Assembly: GCA_029838215.1 (NCBI GenBank)
Contig: JALGVI010000027.1
Coordinates: 1-38,543, forward strand
Reading direction: 5' to 3'
Length of the DNA stretch: 38,543 bases
Source: Candidatus Helarchaeota archaeon
Lineage (GTDB): Archaea; Asgardarchaeota; Lokiarchaeia; Helarchaeales; RDOG01
A program made the translations under genes and the position numbers. Below are positions 9,124 through 16,993 of this stretch, in pieces (within the stretch, counting starts at the first letter, position 1; every line of letters begins with the position of its first letter). Under the pieces are notes generated by a model that searched no databases, was not told the origin of the DNA, and was given only the letters and a program-made list of their open reading frames with translations.

Positions 9124-9192
9124 GAATATCAGCCTAAATTCAAATATTTCTCAAGATAATATATGTATTGAAATAATAAAAAAGAGAGGAAA

Positions 9193-9378
9193 TTAAGAAT
9201 TTTGCAGTTTTTCGATCAGTTGTTTCATTTTTACATTATGAAACTTGAGCCCTAGATCGTTGGAATCTGCTCCTTGAGCCAGTGCGAGAAGTTCTGTTAG
9301 ATACAAGACAGGCGTGTTAAAAATGCATTGATATCTGTAAACATGATGTCCTGTCCTTAGATTTAAAATAGGAACTTT
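9193..9378 (-). pseudogene. Remnant of an HdrB-like (CCG-domain) subunit, C-terminal tail only
   Basis: A 61-codon open frame with no usable start codon at its 5' end; an in-frame TGA closes it upstream and TusA's own leader begins just beyond. Its second half, TPVLYLTELLALAQGADSND then LGLKFHNV, closely matches the usual C-terminal tail of HdrB-type heterodisulfide reductase subunits (PVLY-TQLLALA-G--P-ELGL). The cysteine-rich CCG domains that bind the active-site cluster are absent. It therefore looks like the surviving end of a deleted gene. A small functional ORF is unlikely because the only internal ATG would leave fewer than 15 residues. Confidence 0.55.
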
Positions 9379-9396
9379 TCAACATATTAAAAGAAC

Positions 9397-9406
9397 AGGA
9401 GGTGAT
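9397..9406 (+). promoter_or_regulatory. Strong Shine-Dalgarno site for tusA
   Basis: AGGAGGTGAT is an almost complete match to the anti-Shine-Dalgarno end of archaeal 16S rRNA and sits five bases before the GTG start. It fixes the start of the TusA gene and is one of the strongest ribosome sites in the window. Confidence 0.85.
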
Positions 9407-9411
9407 AAAAA

Positions 9412-9642
9412 GTGGTTGCGAAGGATGACACGTTAGACTGTCTCGGATTACTCTGCCCCGCTCCGATCGTGAAACTCTCGAAAAAAATTCGAGCAATGGA
9501 CGCAGGTAATGTTCTTGAATTGATAGCTGATGATGAAGGCGCTCTTGAAGATGTTCCTGCATGGTGTCGGAAAACTGGGAATGAGTTATTGGAAACAGTA
9601 ACTGAAGGCGATACTTACAAGTTCTACGTTAAAAAAGCATGA
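9412..9642 (+). CDS. tusA: TusA-family sulfurtransferase / sulfur carrier
   Basis: A 76-residue single-domain SirA/TusA fold protein. The family hallmark CPxP is present in LDCLGLLCPAPIVKLSKKI, with Cys16 as the persulfide-carrying residue; an extra Cys at position 10 and one in PAWCRKTG are also visible. The two-layer alpha/beta pattern ends with YKFYVKKA. TusA proteins pass sulfane sulfur between partners in tRNA thiolation, molybdenum-cofactor synthesis or, in Hdr-like systems, dissimilatory sulfur oxidation. It is flanked by an HdrB-like remnant and a lipoate ligase, and converges with an alpha/beta hydrolase gene. A GTG start follows a near-perfect ribosome site. Confidence 0.92.
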   Translation: MVAKDDTLDCLGLLCPAPIVKLSKKIRAMDAGNVLELIADDEGALEDVPAWCRKTGNELLETVTEGDTYKFYVKKA

Positions 9643-9653
9643 TTTTTCAATGA

Positions 9654-10439
9654 CTAATTTTGTTTTTTCACAAATTTTTTTATAATTTCAGCAATTTTTT
9701 CGGGTTTTTCATACATGACAAGATGTCCAGGACCATTGATTATTTCCAAAGTTGAGTTTGGGATTTTCTCGTGAAGATAAGTAGAATATTTTGGAGGAGT
9801 CATGAAATCGCTTGACCCAACCAAAATTAAAGTGGGCAACGTAATCCGATCAATTTCGGTCATGACATTAAATGCATTGCACGATTTAAAATCCGCCATT
9901 ACGGTTTCGGGCTTCATCAAGGGAGCAGATTCTTTTATGAATTCCTCTACTTTTTCTTTTTGATTCTTACGAAAATCCTTGGAAAACATGAAATTTGCGG
10001 TTGAAGCAAGATAATTAGAAGGATTTTTGTTTAGAAATTCAAAAATGACGGGAGAGACTTTGAGTTTCGCGCCTGTTCCAATTAAGATGAGACCGCGAAT
10101 CTTATTGGGGTTTTGCAATGCATATGTCATGACGATTGCACCACCCATCGAATGCCCGCAAAGTATCGGCGGGGATGGAAACAGGGAAATTACATCATCA
10201 ATGTCTTTTACGTAGGATTCTATTGATAGAGGTTCACGGCTTGAAGAATTCCCATGACCGCTCAGAGAAATAGCAATGGCATTACAAAAATTAGCAAGCG
10301 GTTCCAATAGTGGAATCCAGTGTTGACACGTGCCTCCTGCACCATGAATGCAAAGAATTATGGGGTTTTCGGGATTCGGATTATCTTCATAACTGGCAAG
10401 ATATTCAATTTTTTTGCCGTTAATGTCAAAAAATGCCAT
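9654..10439 (-). CDS. Alpha/beta-hydrolase fold protein
   Basis: A hydrolase of about 261 residues. The oxyanion-hole segment is LCIHGAGGTCQHW, the nucleophile elbow is CGHSMGGA (Ser near residue 97), the acid is probably in GSSDFMTPP and the catalytic His is in INGPGHLVMYEKPEKI, so the full Ser-Asp-His triad is present. It resembles soluble esterases, lactonases and MenH/BioH-like enzymes; the substrate cannot be told. ATG 10439 was taken as the start; a GTG at 10448 in frame would add three residues. The gene converges on tusA and is followed upstream by the PqqD-like gene in the same orientation. Confidence 0.88.
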   Translation of the reverse strand: MAFFDINGKKIEYLASYEDNPNPENPIILCIHGAGGTCQHWIPLLEPLANFCNAIAISLSGHGNSSSREPLSIESYVKDIDDVISLFPSPPILCGHSMGGAIVMTYALQNPNKIRGLILIGTGAKLKVSPVIFEFLNKNPSNYLASTANFMFSKDFRKNQKEKVEEFIKESAPLMKPETVMADFKSCNAFNVMTEIDRITLPTLILVGSSDFMTPPKYSTYLHEKIPNSTLEIINGPGHLVMYEKPEKIAEIIKKFVKKQN

Positions 10440-10532
10440 TGAAAACACTTCTTCATCAAGGAATCAGGTTTTTTTAAAATAAAAAAGAATCGGTGATTGC
10501 AAGTTTTTCTTTAAGAATGGAAATCCGGTAAT

Positions 10533-10802
10533 TCAATAAGTAACAAATTTTTCACTTTTCAAATCTTCTAGCATGTTTGCCAAAATACCGGTAATGAATT
10601 CCTTGGGTTTTCTAGTTCTTTGAACGCAATAATCGATAATGTCTGCAATCGAATTGTTGCCGTTACATTTCCGCCAGACACAATAGACAAGCGGGTATAT
10701 AGTTTTCTCTTTTCCTTCTTCGTTCTTTAAGATGATTGATCGCGTGGAGAGTTCGATTCCAACTCGCTCTCCGTGGCGTTTGGGTTTAATGCTAGGATCC
10801 AT
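10533..10802 (-). CDS. PqqD-like small protein
   Basis: An 89-residue protein. Its pattern of a short beta-rich front (GERVGIELSTRSIILKNE), then YPLVYCVWRKCNGNNSIADI and a helical tail ending LEDLKSEKFVTY resembles PqqD-type peptide-chaperone or RRE domains, where a [W/L]xxxxGxxTxxEI motif precedes a winged helix-like tail. No radical-SAM or peptide-modification gene is nearby, so a recognition-domain role is only a suggestion; it could equally be a small winged-helix regulator. The ATG at 10802 is preferred to the TTG at 10808. A perfect inverted repeat lies in its upstream region. Confidence 0.7.
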   Translation of the reverse strand: MDPSIKPKRHGERVGIELSTRSIILKNEEGKEKTIYPLVYCVWRKCNGNNSIADIIDYCVQRTRKPKEFITGILANMLEDLKSEKFVTY

Positions 10803-10859
10803 TGGCAATACTCTCTTGGTTGAAATTAATTGCTATAATTTTTAATTGGTATTAAGATA

Positions 10860-10883
10860 ATTTTAGAATTTAGATTCTAAAAT
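10860..10883. repeat. Perfect 10-bp inverted repeat between divergent genes
   Basis: Arms ATTTTAGAAT and ATTCTAAAAT are separated by a four-base loop (TTAG). The element lies in the 250-base space between the PqqD-like gene and the longin-like gene, which are divergently transcribed. It could be a dimeric repressor operator. A+T-rich sequence makes such repeats easier to obtain by chance, so function is not proved. Confidence 0.5.
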
Positions 10884-10982
10884 AATATACGATTTCAAGT
10901 CTTATTTTTATTCCGATTGAATGCTTGTAGAGAAAAGACTATTTCATTTGATCTACGGAATCTTCCTACATGAGAAAGATTA

Positions 10983-10991
10983 TATTATATA
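10983..10991 (+). promoter_or_regulatory. TATA box for the longin-like zinc-ribbon gene
   Basis: TTATATAAG matches the archaeal TATA consensus and is preceded by a purine-rich stretch that could serve as a BRE. Transcription would begin about 25 bases downstream, leaving a leader of some 40 bases before ATG 11056. Confidence 0.5.
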
Positions 10992-11055
10992 AGTTTCAGA
11001 TAATTAAGTTGGAGATTTCTTGTGAGTTTTTTATCAGGTTTTTAGCGTGTTGAAA

Positions 11056-13050
11056 ATGTCCGGGAACAAGGAAAGACCCATTCCGATCAAAATATACTGG
11101 CCAAAGAAGAAGAAGAAACGGATTGTTGTCGAAGAATACATTAAGGAGAATCGACCTTTACCTATCATGATTAATTGGCCTCCATCTCCCGTCCCATTTC
11201 AGCAACCTCTTGAGGATTCGAGCTTGGGAACGATGAGTGTTTCTACAAGGGCAGAAGAACAACAAGTTGCGGACGTGCAGACTTCATCATTGCCTTCATC
11301 GGTTCAGGTCAGCCATGCAGAAGCGGGTGACGCGATTCAATTAGGTGGAGGAATTATTCTGAAACGTGAATATGATTACGTGGGAGGAGATATTCGTTTC
11401 AAAGTAGCCGTTCAAAACGTGTCCAAGACAGTTCTCACAGATATTAACGTCATTCTCAATCCAACGAGTCAGTATGAGGTTTCTGAAAGAATAAAAATGA
11501 TTAATTTCTTGAAACCAAATGAGACGAGGGGTGTAGATTTCATGTTGACGCCTCTAACTTGCGGGAAATCAATGATTTATGGAACTGCCACGTATGTTGA
11601 TCCATTTGGAAATCCGCATTCTGCAACGGTACAACCGAAGGAGATTTGGGTCAAATGTCCTCTTGTCAAGGCAAAAACCGTGGAAGAAAATAGGATTGCA
11701 CAATTGAAGAAAACGCTCCAAAAAACGTTTACGACCATTGAGATTTCGGGCATTCCAAAAACACAGGCTTTTAAATCTGCAAGAGAACAGGTTGCAGCTC
11801 TTGATGTTGCGGAAGTATTTGTTGATGAAAAGAATTATCAAGCGACATTTTCGGGGATTGCTAAAGTTGGTGGTGATGAATTACTCGTGGAGTTAGAAGT
11901 TGGAAAGGAGATTTCTCTTGAAGTTTATACAAAGGATATTCGACAAGCCACGGGATTTTTAGCCTATATCAAGAATTTAATTAATTTATCAATAGATGTG
12001 GTCAAAAAGCTTGGAGTTAAAGTCGAAAAAATAAGCGAGCAGGTTTTAAATTGTTTCGATATTAACCAGCGTATCGTTGAGTTATGCAATTCATGCCGGT
12101 GCGAAGGAAACGTGGATGACATTCTCATTCTCTTGAAAGAAATCAACGCAAAAAATCGAACTTATTTTGAGAATTGTCCTCTAGTTGAACCCATAGATAA
12201 GTGGATCAAGACCTTGGATGAAAAGAATGGTTTGTCTCAACCAATTGACTTGAGAATGGCCGCAGACCTGCAGTATGAATCCATTTCGGAGTGGATGCCG
12301 TATTACAGGGATCAAGCAGAAACAAACATTAAAATTTACAACGAGACTTTCTCGGATTATTCTGAAGTTTCAGATAAAATGGACAAGGGAATCAGGAACA
12401 TGCGAAAAATCATGGAGGAAATTGAAAGAAACTATTCGACTTGGGTCATTCGCTATTTAATGGTAATAGAGAAGAGAGCAGGCTTGACAATATTTTCTAA
12501 GAAATTTGGTACTTTTGAAATGGATACGGATCTTGTCAGTGGGTTTTTAACGGCGATCCAAAGCTTTGGAATGGAAGTGACAAAAAAAGAGACATCCATG
12601 CGGAAGCTTTCTTATCAAGATTTTGAAATAGAAATTGAAGAAGGGGACTATATCAGGGCAGCTCTTGTCTTGCAGGGAAAAATAACAAAATATCTCGTTA
12701 GAAATCTTTTTGATTACTTGAAAAAATTTGAGAACACGTTTGTAGATAATCTTCAGAATTTTGATGGTAACATAACGACATTCAGTTCGGCGGATGAATT
12801 CACGGAGGAATTACTATTAAAAGGATTGGATGCAGGAACGTGCGAAGTCCGGACAGGACCGATGTTTATTCCCATTGATGATGAACCATTAGATGCTATC
12901 GAAGAAAATATCGATGAAGACGTTCCAAGTCCAATGGATTCAAGTAATGGGACTGTTGGGATTCCAAGCTTAGGGCGGATTTGTTCGGAATGCGGAATGC
13001 CATTACAAGATGATGATGAAAAATGCCCTCGTTGTGGTAGGGAATTGTAA
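11056..13050 (+). CDS. Asgard-type beta-sandwich / longin-like / zinc-ribbon multidomain protein
   Basis: A 664-residue cytosolic protein with no signal peptide. Order of parts: a basic, proline-rich N-terminus (IKIYWPKKKKKR, PIMINWPPSPVPF); a low-complexity linker; a beta-sandwich around residues 105-220 (YDYVGGDIRFKVAVQNVSK, then GKSMIYGTATYVDPFGNP) recalling adaptin-appendage or CARDB-like folds; a helical domain with cysteines (CNSCRCEG); a longin-like domain around residues 480-570 (AGLTIFSKKFG, LVSGFLTAIQSFGMEV); an acidic linker; and a C-terminal zinc ribbon (CSECGMPL and CPRCGREL). The longin-like segment matches a domain common in Asgard proteins linked to small-GTPase or membrane-trafficking-like functions. 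GTG 11047 is an alternative start. Function is unknown. Confidence 0.85.
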   Translation: MSGNKERPIPIKIYWPKKKKKRIVVEEYIKENRPLPIMINWPPSPVPFQQPLEDSSLGTMSVSTRAEEQQVADVQTSSLPSSVQVSHAEAGDAIQLGGGIILKREYDYVGGDIRFKVAVQNVSKTVLTDINVILNPTSQYEVSERIKMINFLKPNETRGVDFMLTPLTCGKSMIYGTATYVDPFGNPHSATVQPKEIWVKCPLVKAKTVEENRIAQLKKTLQKTFTTIEISGIPKTQAFKSAREQVAALDVAEVFVDEKNYQATFSGIAKVGGDELLVELEVGKEISLEVYTKDIRQATGFLAYIKNLINLSIDVVKKLGVKVEKISEQVLNCFDINQRIVELCNSCRCEGNVDDILILLKEINAKNRTYFENCPLVEPIDKWIKTLDEKNGLSQPIDLRMAADLQYESISEWMPYYRDQAETNIKIYNETFSDYSEVSDKMDKGIRNMRKIMEEIERNYSTWVIRYLMVIEKRAGLTIFSKKFGTFEMDTDLVSGFLTAIQSFGMEVTKKETSMRKLSYQDFEIEIEEGDYIRAALVLQGKITKYLVRNLFDYLKKFENTFVDNLQNFDGNITTFSSADEFTEELLLKGLDAGTCEVRTGPMFIPIDDEPLDAIEENIDEDVPSPMDSSNGTVGIPSLGRICSECGMPLQDDDEKCPRCGREL

Positions 13051-13053
13051 ATT

Positions 13054-14403
13054 TTACCGCCAGATAATGGTTTTTCGAAATAAAGAGAGGAAAAATATCC
13101 AATTTATTAACCATTCCCAGAATCCATACAATAATATAGCAAAGATATTATTTTTCCATTTTTTCAACATTATTCGGGACTTGCTGATCTGATATAGACG
13201 AACATACCTGTAAACATATAGAACCACGAGACAAGATGTTGAAAAGATGACAGTGAAGATCAATTCGTGTGGGAAATGGAAGGGATTAGGGACGAGTAAA
13301 TAAAAAAGTGAGCTTCCGATCAAGAAAGCAGCTATGTTCTCGAAGAAGAAAGGCAGAAATGAAAACACTGTCGAAGCCGTAATGAATTGCCAATTCGTAG
13401 AGAGCATTCCCTTATACCACCTGAATCGCTGTGAAATTGCTGCTTGCATTGTTGGACTGGCAATTGTTTCAACCTTCACTCGTGGGTCGAATAGCATCAT
13501 TATCCGGTAACCGTGTTTCACGATTTTATCAGTAATCATGATATCTTGCACGAGATAATGTTCAATGCCACTAAATCCTCCTATTTCATAAAAGACGCTT
13601 TTCTTAAATGAAAGAGATCCACCCCAGAGACCAATGGACATTCCCGCCTTATTTCGAATGGTATCGAGGGCGGCAAAGTTATGAAATACGTTTCCCGAGT
13701 AATCCAATCGTTGCATGTTTGCCACGACAGTATTACCATTTTCGCTCACAAAAATGGGATGCGAACCAACTGCACCCATCGGACGTCGTGAATAGTTAGG
13801 GTTGTAGGGTTGAATGAAATATCGCAAGTATTCTTGAGGGTGAATGCAATCGGCTTCAGTTATCACGATAATTTCGTGTTTGGCATGTTGCACGCCGAGC
13901 GTTATTCCATATGCAACGGGATTAAAATTTTCGGGTTTTGGCGGCAATTTTTTTCTCTCCAGAAGATGAATTTGAGGAAGCTTTGTCTCCTTTTGGATTT
14001 TCTTGACGATTTCTACTGTACGATCAGTTGATTCATCGACAACAATGATCTCGAATTTCTCAGGAGGATATTCTTGTTTTATTAAACCCCCCAATAAACG
14101 TCCGATATTGTCCTCTTCGTTTTTAGTGCAAACAATTATTGATACTTCAGGTTCGAAAAATCCAATACCCGTGGGAAAATCGTCTTTTCGGTTACCTCGA
14201 TACCATGTCAGGAGATATGAAAAGCAATTGACGATACTTATAAATACCAGAGCTCCGTATTGCACGCCCCATAAGAAGTGAAGAGCATTCCTCGGTAGTT
14301 CTATTAATACCTGCTGAGTTGTTTGATTTATCAATAGAATTGTTTGGAAAAACAACACGGGATAAATGGGAAATAAATTCAGGCTCAAGAAAAGAATATC
14401 CAA
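13054..14403 (-). CDS. Membrane glycosyltransferase, GT2 family
   Basis: A 449-residue processive-type GT2 enzyme. Two N-terminal membrane helices precede the GT-A domain, which starts EVSIIVCTKNEEDNIGRLL; the nucleotide-binding acidic residues are in VDESTDRT and TEADCIHP, the acceptor-side region is GGSLSFKKSVF with QDIMITDKI, and QRFRWYKG is the Q(Q/R)xRW motif. Three C-terminal hydrophobic helices complete the fold. It should move sugar from a nucleotide donor to a lipid or polymer at the membrane. It is divergent from the nucleotidylyltransferase gene, and the nucleotide-sugar genes opposite may supply its donor. The start is a TTG with no clear ribosome site; a TATA-like AAATATATC lies about 40 bases upstream, so the leader would be short. 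Confidence 0.88.
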   Translation of the reverse strand: MDILFLSLNLFPIYPVLFFQTILLINQTTQQVLIELPRNALHFLWGVQYGALVFISIVNCFSYLLTWYRGNRKDDFPTGIGFFEPEVSIIVCTKNEEDNIGRLLGGLIKQEYPPEKFEIIVVDESTDRTVEIVKKIQKETKLPQIHLLERKKLPPKPENFNPVAYGITLGVQHAKHEIIVITEADCIHPQEYLRYFIQPYNPNYSRRPMGAVGSHPIFVSENGNTVVANMQRLDYSGNVFHNFAALDTIRNKAGMSIGLWGGSLSFKKSVFYEIGGFSGIEHYLVQDIMITDKIVKHGYRIMMLFDPRVKVETIASPTMQAAISQRFRWYKGMLSTNWQFITASTVFSFLPFFFENIAAFLIGSSLFYLLVPNPFHFPHELIFTVIFSTSCLVVLYVYRYVRLYQISKSRIMLKKWKNNIFAILLYGFWEWLINWIFFLSLFRKTIIWR

Positions 14404-14868
14404 GCAGGCATTAGTTATTATGATCGTTCACTCCAATCAAATTAAGATATATTTGTATTAAATTCAAAAAAGATATAAATTTTATTGAAATCATCTGTTT
14501 CATATAAGATGTAAATGAACAGAATGAGTTTTCACGCGTTTTGTGTCTTTGATATCAATATATTTCGTTTTTTTTCGAGATCAATAATTCTTTGATGATA
14601 AAAATTTGCTAATTAGAAAAATAGATGATATTTAGCATACATATTTAGTAAAAACGAGTATCTCACAATTGTCTCAGTTTAGAAGATAATTTTTATCAGC
14701 AGGGCTTTTCCATAATTATTTGACCAATTTGAAATATTTACAAGTGGCTTTGTTAAAAGCCTTCAGATGCTCGCGAGCCAAAAAAATGCTCAAAAAAGAT
14801 TTTTATTCGTAGAAAAATCCTATTTTTTTAGGATAAGATAGGAAATTTAGAATGTTTGGACGATACAA
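14404..14868. other. 465-bp intergenic region with divergent promoters and inverted repeats
   Basis: No convincing ORF, tRNA or mobile remnant was found on either strand. The region is strongly A+T-rich with several TATA-like stretches on the GT2 side. Its right-hand 120 bases hold a cluster of four inverted repeats upstream of the nucleotidylyltransferase gene. Confidence 0.7.
14746..14834 (+). repeat. Cluster of inverted repeats in the nucleotidylyltransferase leader
   Basis: Four small inverted repeats lie within 89 bases: GGCTTT-GTTA-AAAGCC (14746-14761), the palindrome GCTCGCGAGC (14769-14778), GATTTTT with AAAAATC (14798-14819) and ATCCTA with TAGGAT around six T residues (14817-14834). 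The last two share bases 14817-14819 and so cannot both form fully. The layout would suit a folded leader RNA or clustered operators. Each repeat alone is short enough to arise by chance. Confidence 0.4.
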
Positions 14869-15696
14869 ATGACAGACAAGGCATCGAAAAGTAAGAAAAA
14901 AGGAGAATTAGGGGAAAATCAGGAGGAACATAAACGAGTCAAAACAGTTGTCATTCCTTGTGCAGGTAACGGTGTTCGGATAAGTCCATATAGCAAGGTT
15001 TTGCCTAAACCAATGCTACCTTGTGGAGATAAACCACTAATCCAGCATACGATTGAGATGTGCATCTCAATGGGAATTGAAAAAATAGTCCTAATAATTG
15101 GATCAAAGAAGGACAATTCCTATTACTTTGACATCATCAAGTATTATTTTGGTTCCGGTGAAAGATTTCATCAATTGAACGAAAATGTCAAGATACATTA
15201 TATTGTCCAAGAAGAGACTTTGGGCATTGGTCATGCCTTGAGCCTTGTAGAACCCGTTGTCGGAGAAGAACCGTTTCTGATGCTTTTAGGGGATGAAGTA
15301 TATACGAAATCGAACCATAAAGAAATGATCGAACGCTATCAGAACGGATTTGCATACGTGGGTCTAAAAAAGTGGAAAGATAAAGGACAAATTCGCCGAA
15401 ATTATACAGTAAAAATGAAAGAAGGCGTAGTTGAAGAACTTTATGAGAAGCCCACGGATGATCTCATTAAAAATAACATTCTTGGTGTAGGGACATACAT
15501 TTTCAATAAAAATATCTTTAAAGCCATCAAGAAGACGCCTGCTTCAGAAAGAGGCGAGATTGAAATCACCGATTCCATCAACACGCTTATTCAGCTTGGA
15601 ACGACAGTCAAGGGTTTTTTCCTTTCCGGCAAGTATTTAAACGTAACATTTCCAGAAGATCTTGAAAAAGCAGCAAAATTGAAGGGGTATAAATAA
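14869..15696 (+). CDS. Sugar-phosphate nucleotidylyltransferase (RmlA/GalU-like)
   Basis: A 275-residue NTP-transferase. After a basic, charged N-terminal extension of about 23 residues comes the signature VIPCAGNGVRISPYSK with LPKPMLPCGDKPL; this keeps the Lys of the sugar-phosphate site, although the usual G-x-G-T/S-R loop is altered to GNGVR. A metal-binding Asp is in LLGDEVY, and GVGTYIFNKNIF and RGEIEITDSI are typical of later substrate-binding elements. It should make an NDP-sugar from a sugar-1-phosphate; thymidylyl-, uridylyl- or cytidylyl-transfer cannot be separated by eye. It heads a row with two epimerases downstream, one CDP-paratose-epimerase-like, which makes a CDP-sugar plausible. 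Confidence 0.88.
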   Translation: MTDKASKSKKKGELGENQEEHKRVKTVVIPCAGNGVRISPYSKVLPKPMLPCGDKPLIQHTIEMCISMGIEKIVLIIGSKKDNSYYFDIIKYYFGSGERFHQLNENVKIHYIVQEETLGIGHALSLVEPVVGEEPFLMLLGDEVYTKSNHKEMIERYQNGFAYVGLKKWKDKGQIRRNYTVKMKEGVVEELYEKPTDDLIKNNILGVGTYIFNKNIFKAIKKTPASERGEIEITDSINTLIQLGTTVKGFFLSGKYLNVTFPEDLEKAAKLKGYK

Positions 15697-15888
15697 CAAA
15701 ACACCTTTTTTAAACTTATTTTTCATAATTTGCAAGCTTTTAGAACTATCAATTATAATTAGTTACGAAGTTTGTTATTAAAGCAATAGGATCTCCCAGT
15801 TTTTTCTTATTTGCTTGCGATAAATCTCTTTTCAAAAACCTTTAAATTAATTGTTTCTTTGATAAAAAATACTAAATTGGTGATCACT

Positions 15889-16920
15889 ATGAAGGTTATG
15901 GTAACAGGCGGCGGCGGTTTTCTTGGTTCACATGTATGCGAATACTTCAAAAAGAAAGGAGATGAAGCGGTCGCCTTTGATAACATGACAAAACACGAGT
16001 TAAAACGAACAGGTTATTCTGTTGAAGAGGCTCGAATGCATAACTGGAATATTTTGAAGAAGATGGGCGTGGAATTATTCAAAGGAGACTTAAGGAATTA
16101 CGATGAAGTCTTGAAAGCAGTCAAAGATTGTGATTATATCGTTCACACGGCTGCCCAACCTGCAATGACTTATAGCATTGAAGAACCACGATTTGATCTG
16201 GACAATAACGTGATAGGCACGTTTAATTGCTTGGAAGCCGCAAGGAAACACGACATTCCCATCGTTAGTTGTGCAAGCATTCATGTTTATGGACCAGGCA
16301 TCAATGATAGCCTGACTGAAGGCGAAACACGTTATCTGAGAGATCCGGTGGCTATTGATGAAAACCATCCCATTGTTAAGGGCACGTTGACACCTCTTCA
16401 CGCCTCAAAGAGAGCAGCAGAACTCTACGTTGAAACATATGTTCACACGTATGGATTAAAGGCATCCAGCTTTAGATTGACTGGGATTTATGGTACCAGA
16501 CAATTTGGTGGAGAAGACCATGGTTGGGTTGCAAACTTCACGATACGAACGATTTTAGGCATTCCACTTACGGTTTATGGCACGGGAAAGCAGTTAAGAG
16601 ACATTATTTACGCCACGGATGTTGCCAAGGCGTTCGATGCGTTTTATGATAAACGAGTTTCGGGAATTTACAATATTGGAGGAGGAGAAAAGACAATGAT
16701 CTCCTTATTGGAGTGCATCGAACTGATCGAGAAGGTAACAGGCATCAAACCGACCGTAAATTTTGGTCCAGTTCGGCTCGGGGATTTATTCTACTTTGTC
16801 TGCGACATTACAAAGGCAAAAAAGAATTTAGGTTGGGAACCCGAGATTTTGCCGGAAGAAGGCGTAACGAAACTAGCCAATTGGGTAAAAGAAAATATCA
16901 ATCTGTTCAAAAAGGATTAA
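15889..16920 (+). CDS. NAD-dependent epimerase/dehydratase, catalytic Tyr replaced
   Basis: An extended SDR of 343 residues. The NAD motif is TGGGGFLGSH, followed by FDN after beta-2, VHTAAQPAM, and a C-terminal sugar-binding half with YGTRQFGGEDHGW, YGTGKQLRDIIYATDV and YNIGGGEK. These link it to the CDP-paratose 2-epimerase-like branch that also contains the next gene. The YxxxK motif is altered: the lysine lies in PLHASKRAAE, where Leu takes the place of the catalytic Tyr. Activity is therefore doubtful or uses another residue. ATG 15889 has GGTGAT upstream; the longer open frame from 15811 adds a hydrophobic stretch not seen in the family. A 192-base gap with its own possible promoter precedes it. 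Confidence 0.88.
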   Translation: MKVMVTGGGGFLGSHVCEYFKKKGDEAVAFDNMTKHELKRTGYSVEEARMHNWNILKKMGVELFKGDLRNYDEVLKAVKDCDYIVHTAAQPAMTYSIEEPRFDLDNNVIGTFNCLEAARKHDIPIVSCASIHVYGPGINDSLTEGETRYLRDPVAIDENHPIVKGTLTPLHASKRAAELYVETYVHTYGLKASSFRLTGIYGTRQFGGEDHGWVANFTIRTILGIPLTVYGTGKQLRDIIYATDVAKAFDAFYDKRVSGIYNIGGGEKTMISLLECIELIEKVTGIKPTVNFGPVRLGDLFYFVCDITKAKKNLGWEPEILPEEGVTKLANWVKENINLFKKD

Positions 16921-16993
16921 CGGGAAATAACATCCCGCCTTTAATCGTTTTCTTTTTTTCATTGTTTCCAAAACGGGAATTCACGTGATTATA

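Noticed and set aside
8125..9642. A complete sHdr sulfur-oxidation locus
   Set aside because: No LbpA/GcvH-like acceptor and no HdrA, HdrC or intact HdrB gene is present.
10437..10448. GTGTTTTCAATG shared with the kinase start near 35917
   Set aside because: A 12-base match between two sites is expected many times in a window of this size; coincidence.
14590..14640. TGATGA boxes suggesting a C/D-box small RNA
   Set aside because: No D or D' box (CTGA) lies at suitable distance, so the match is chance in A+T-rich DNA.
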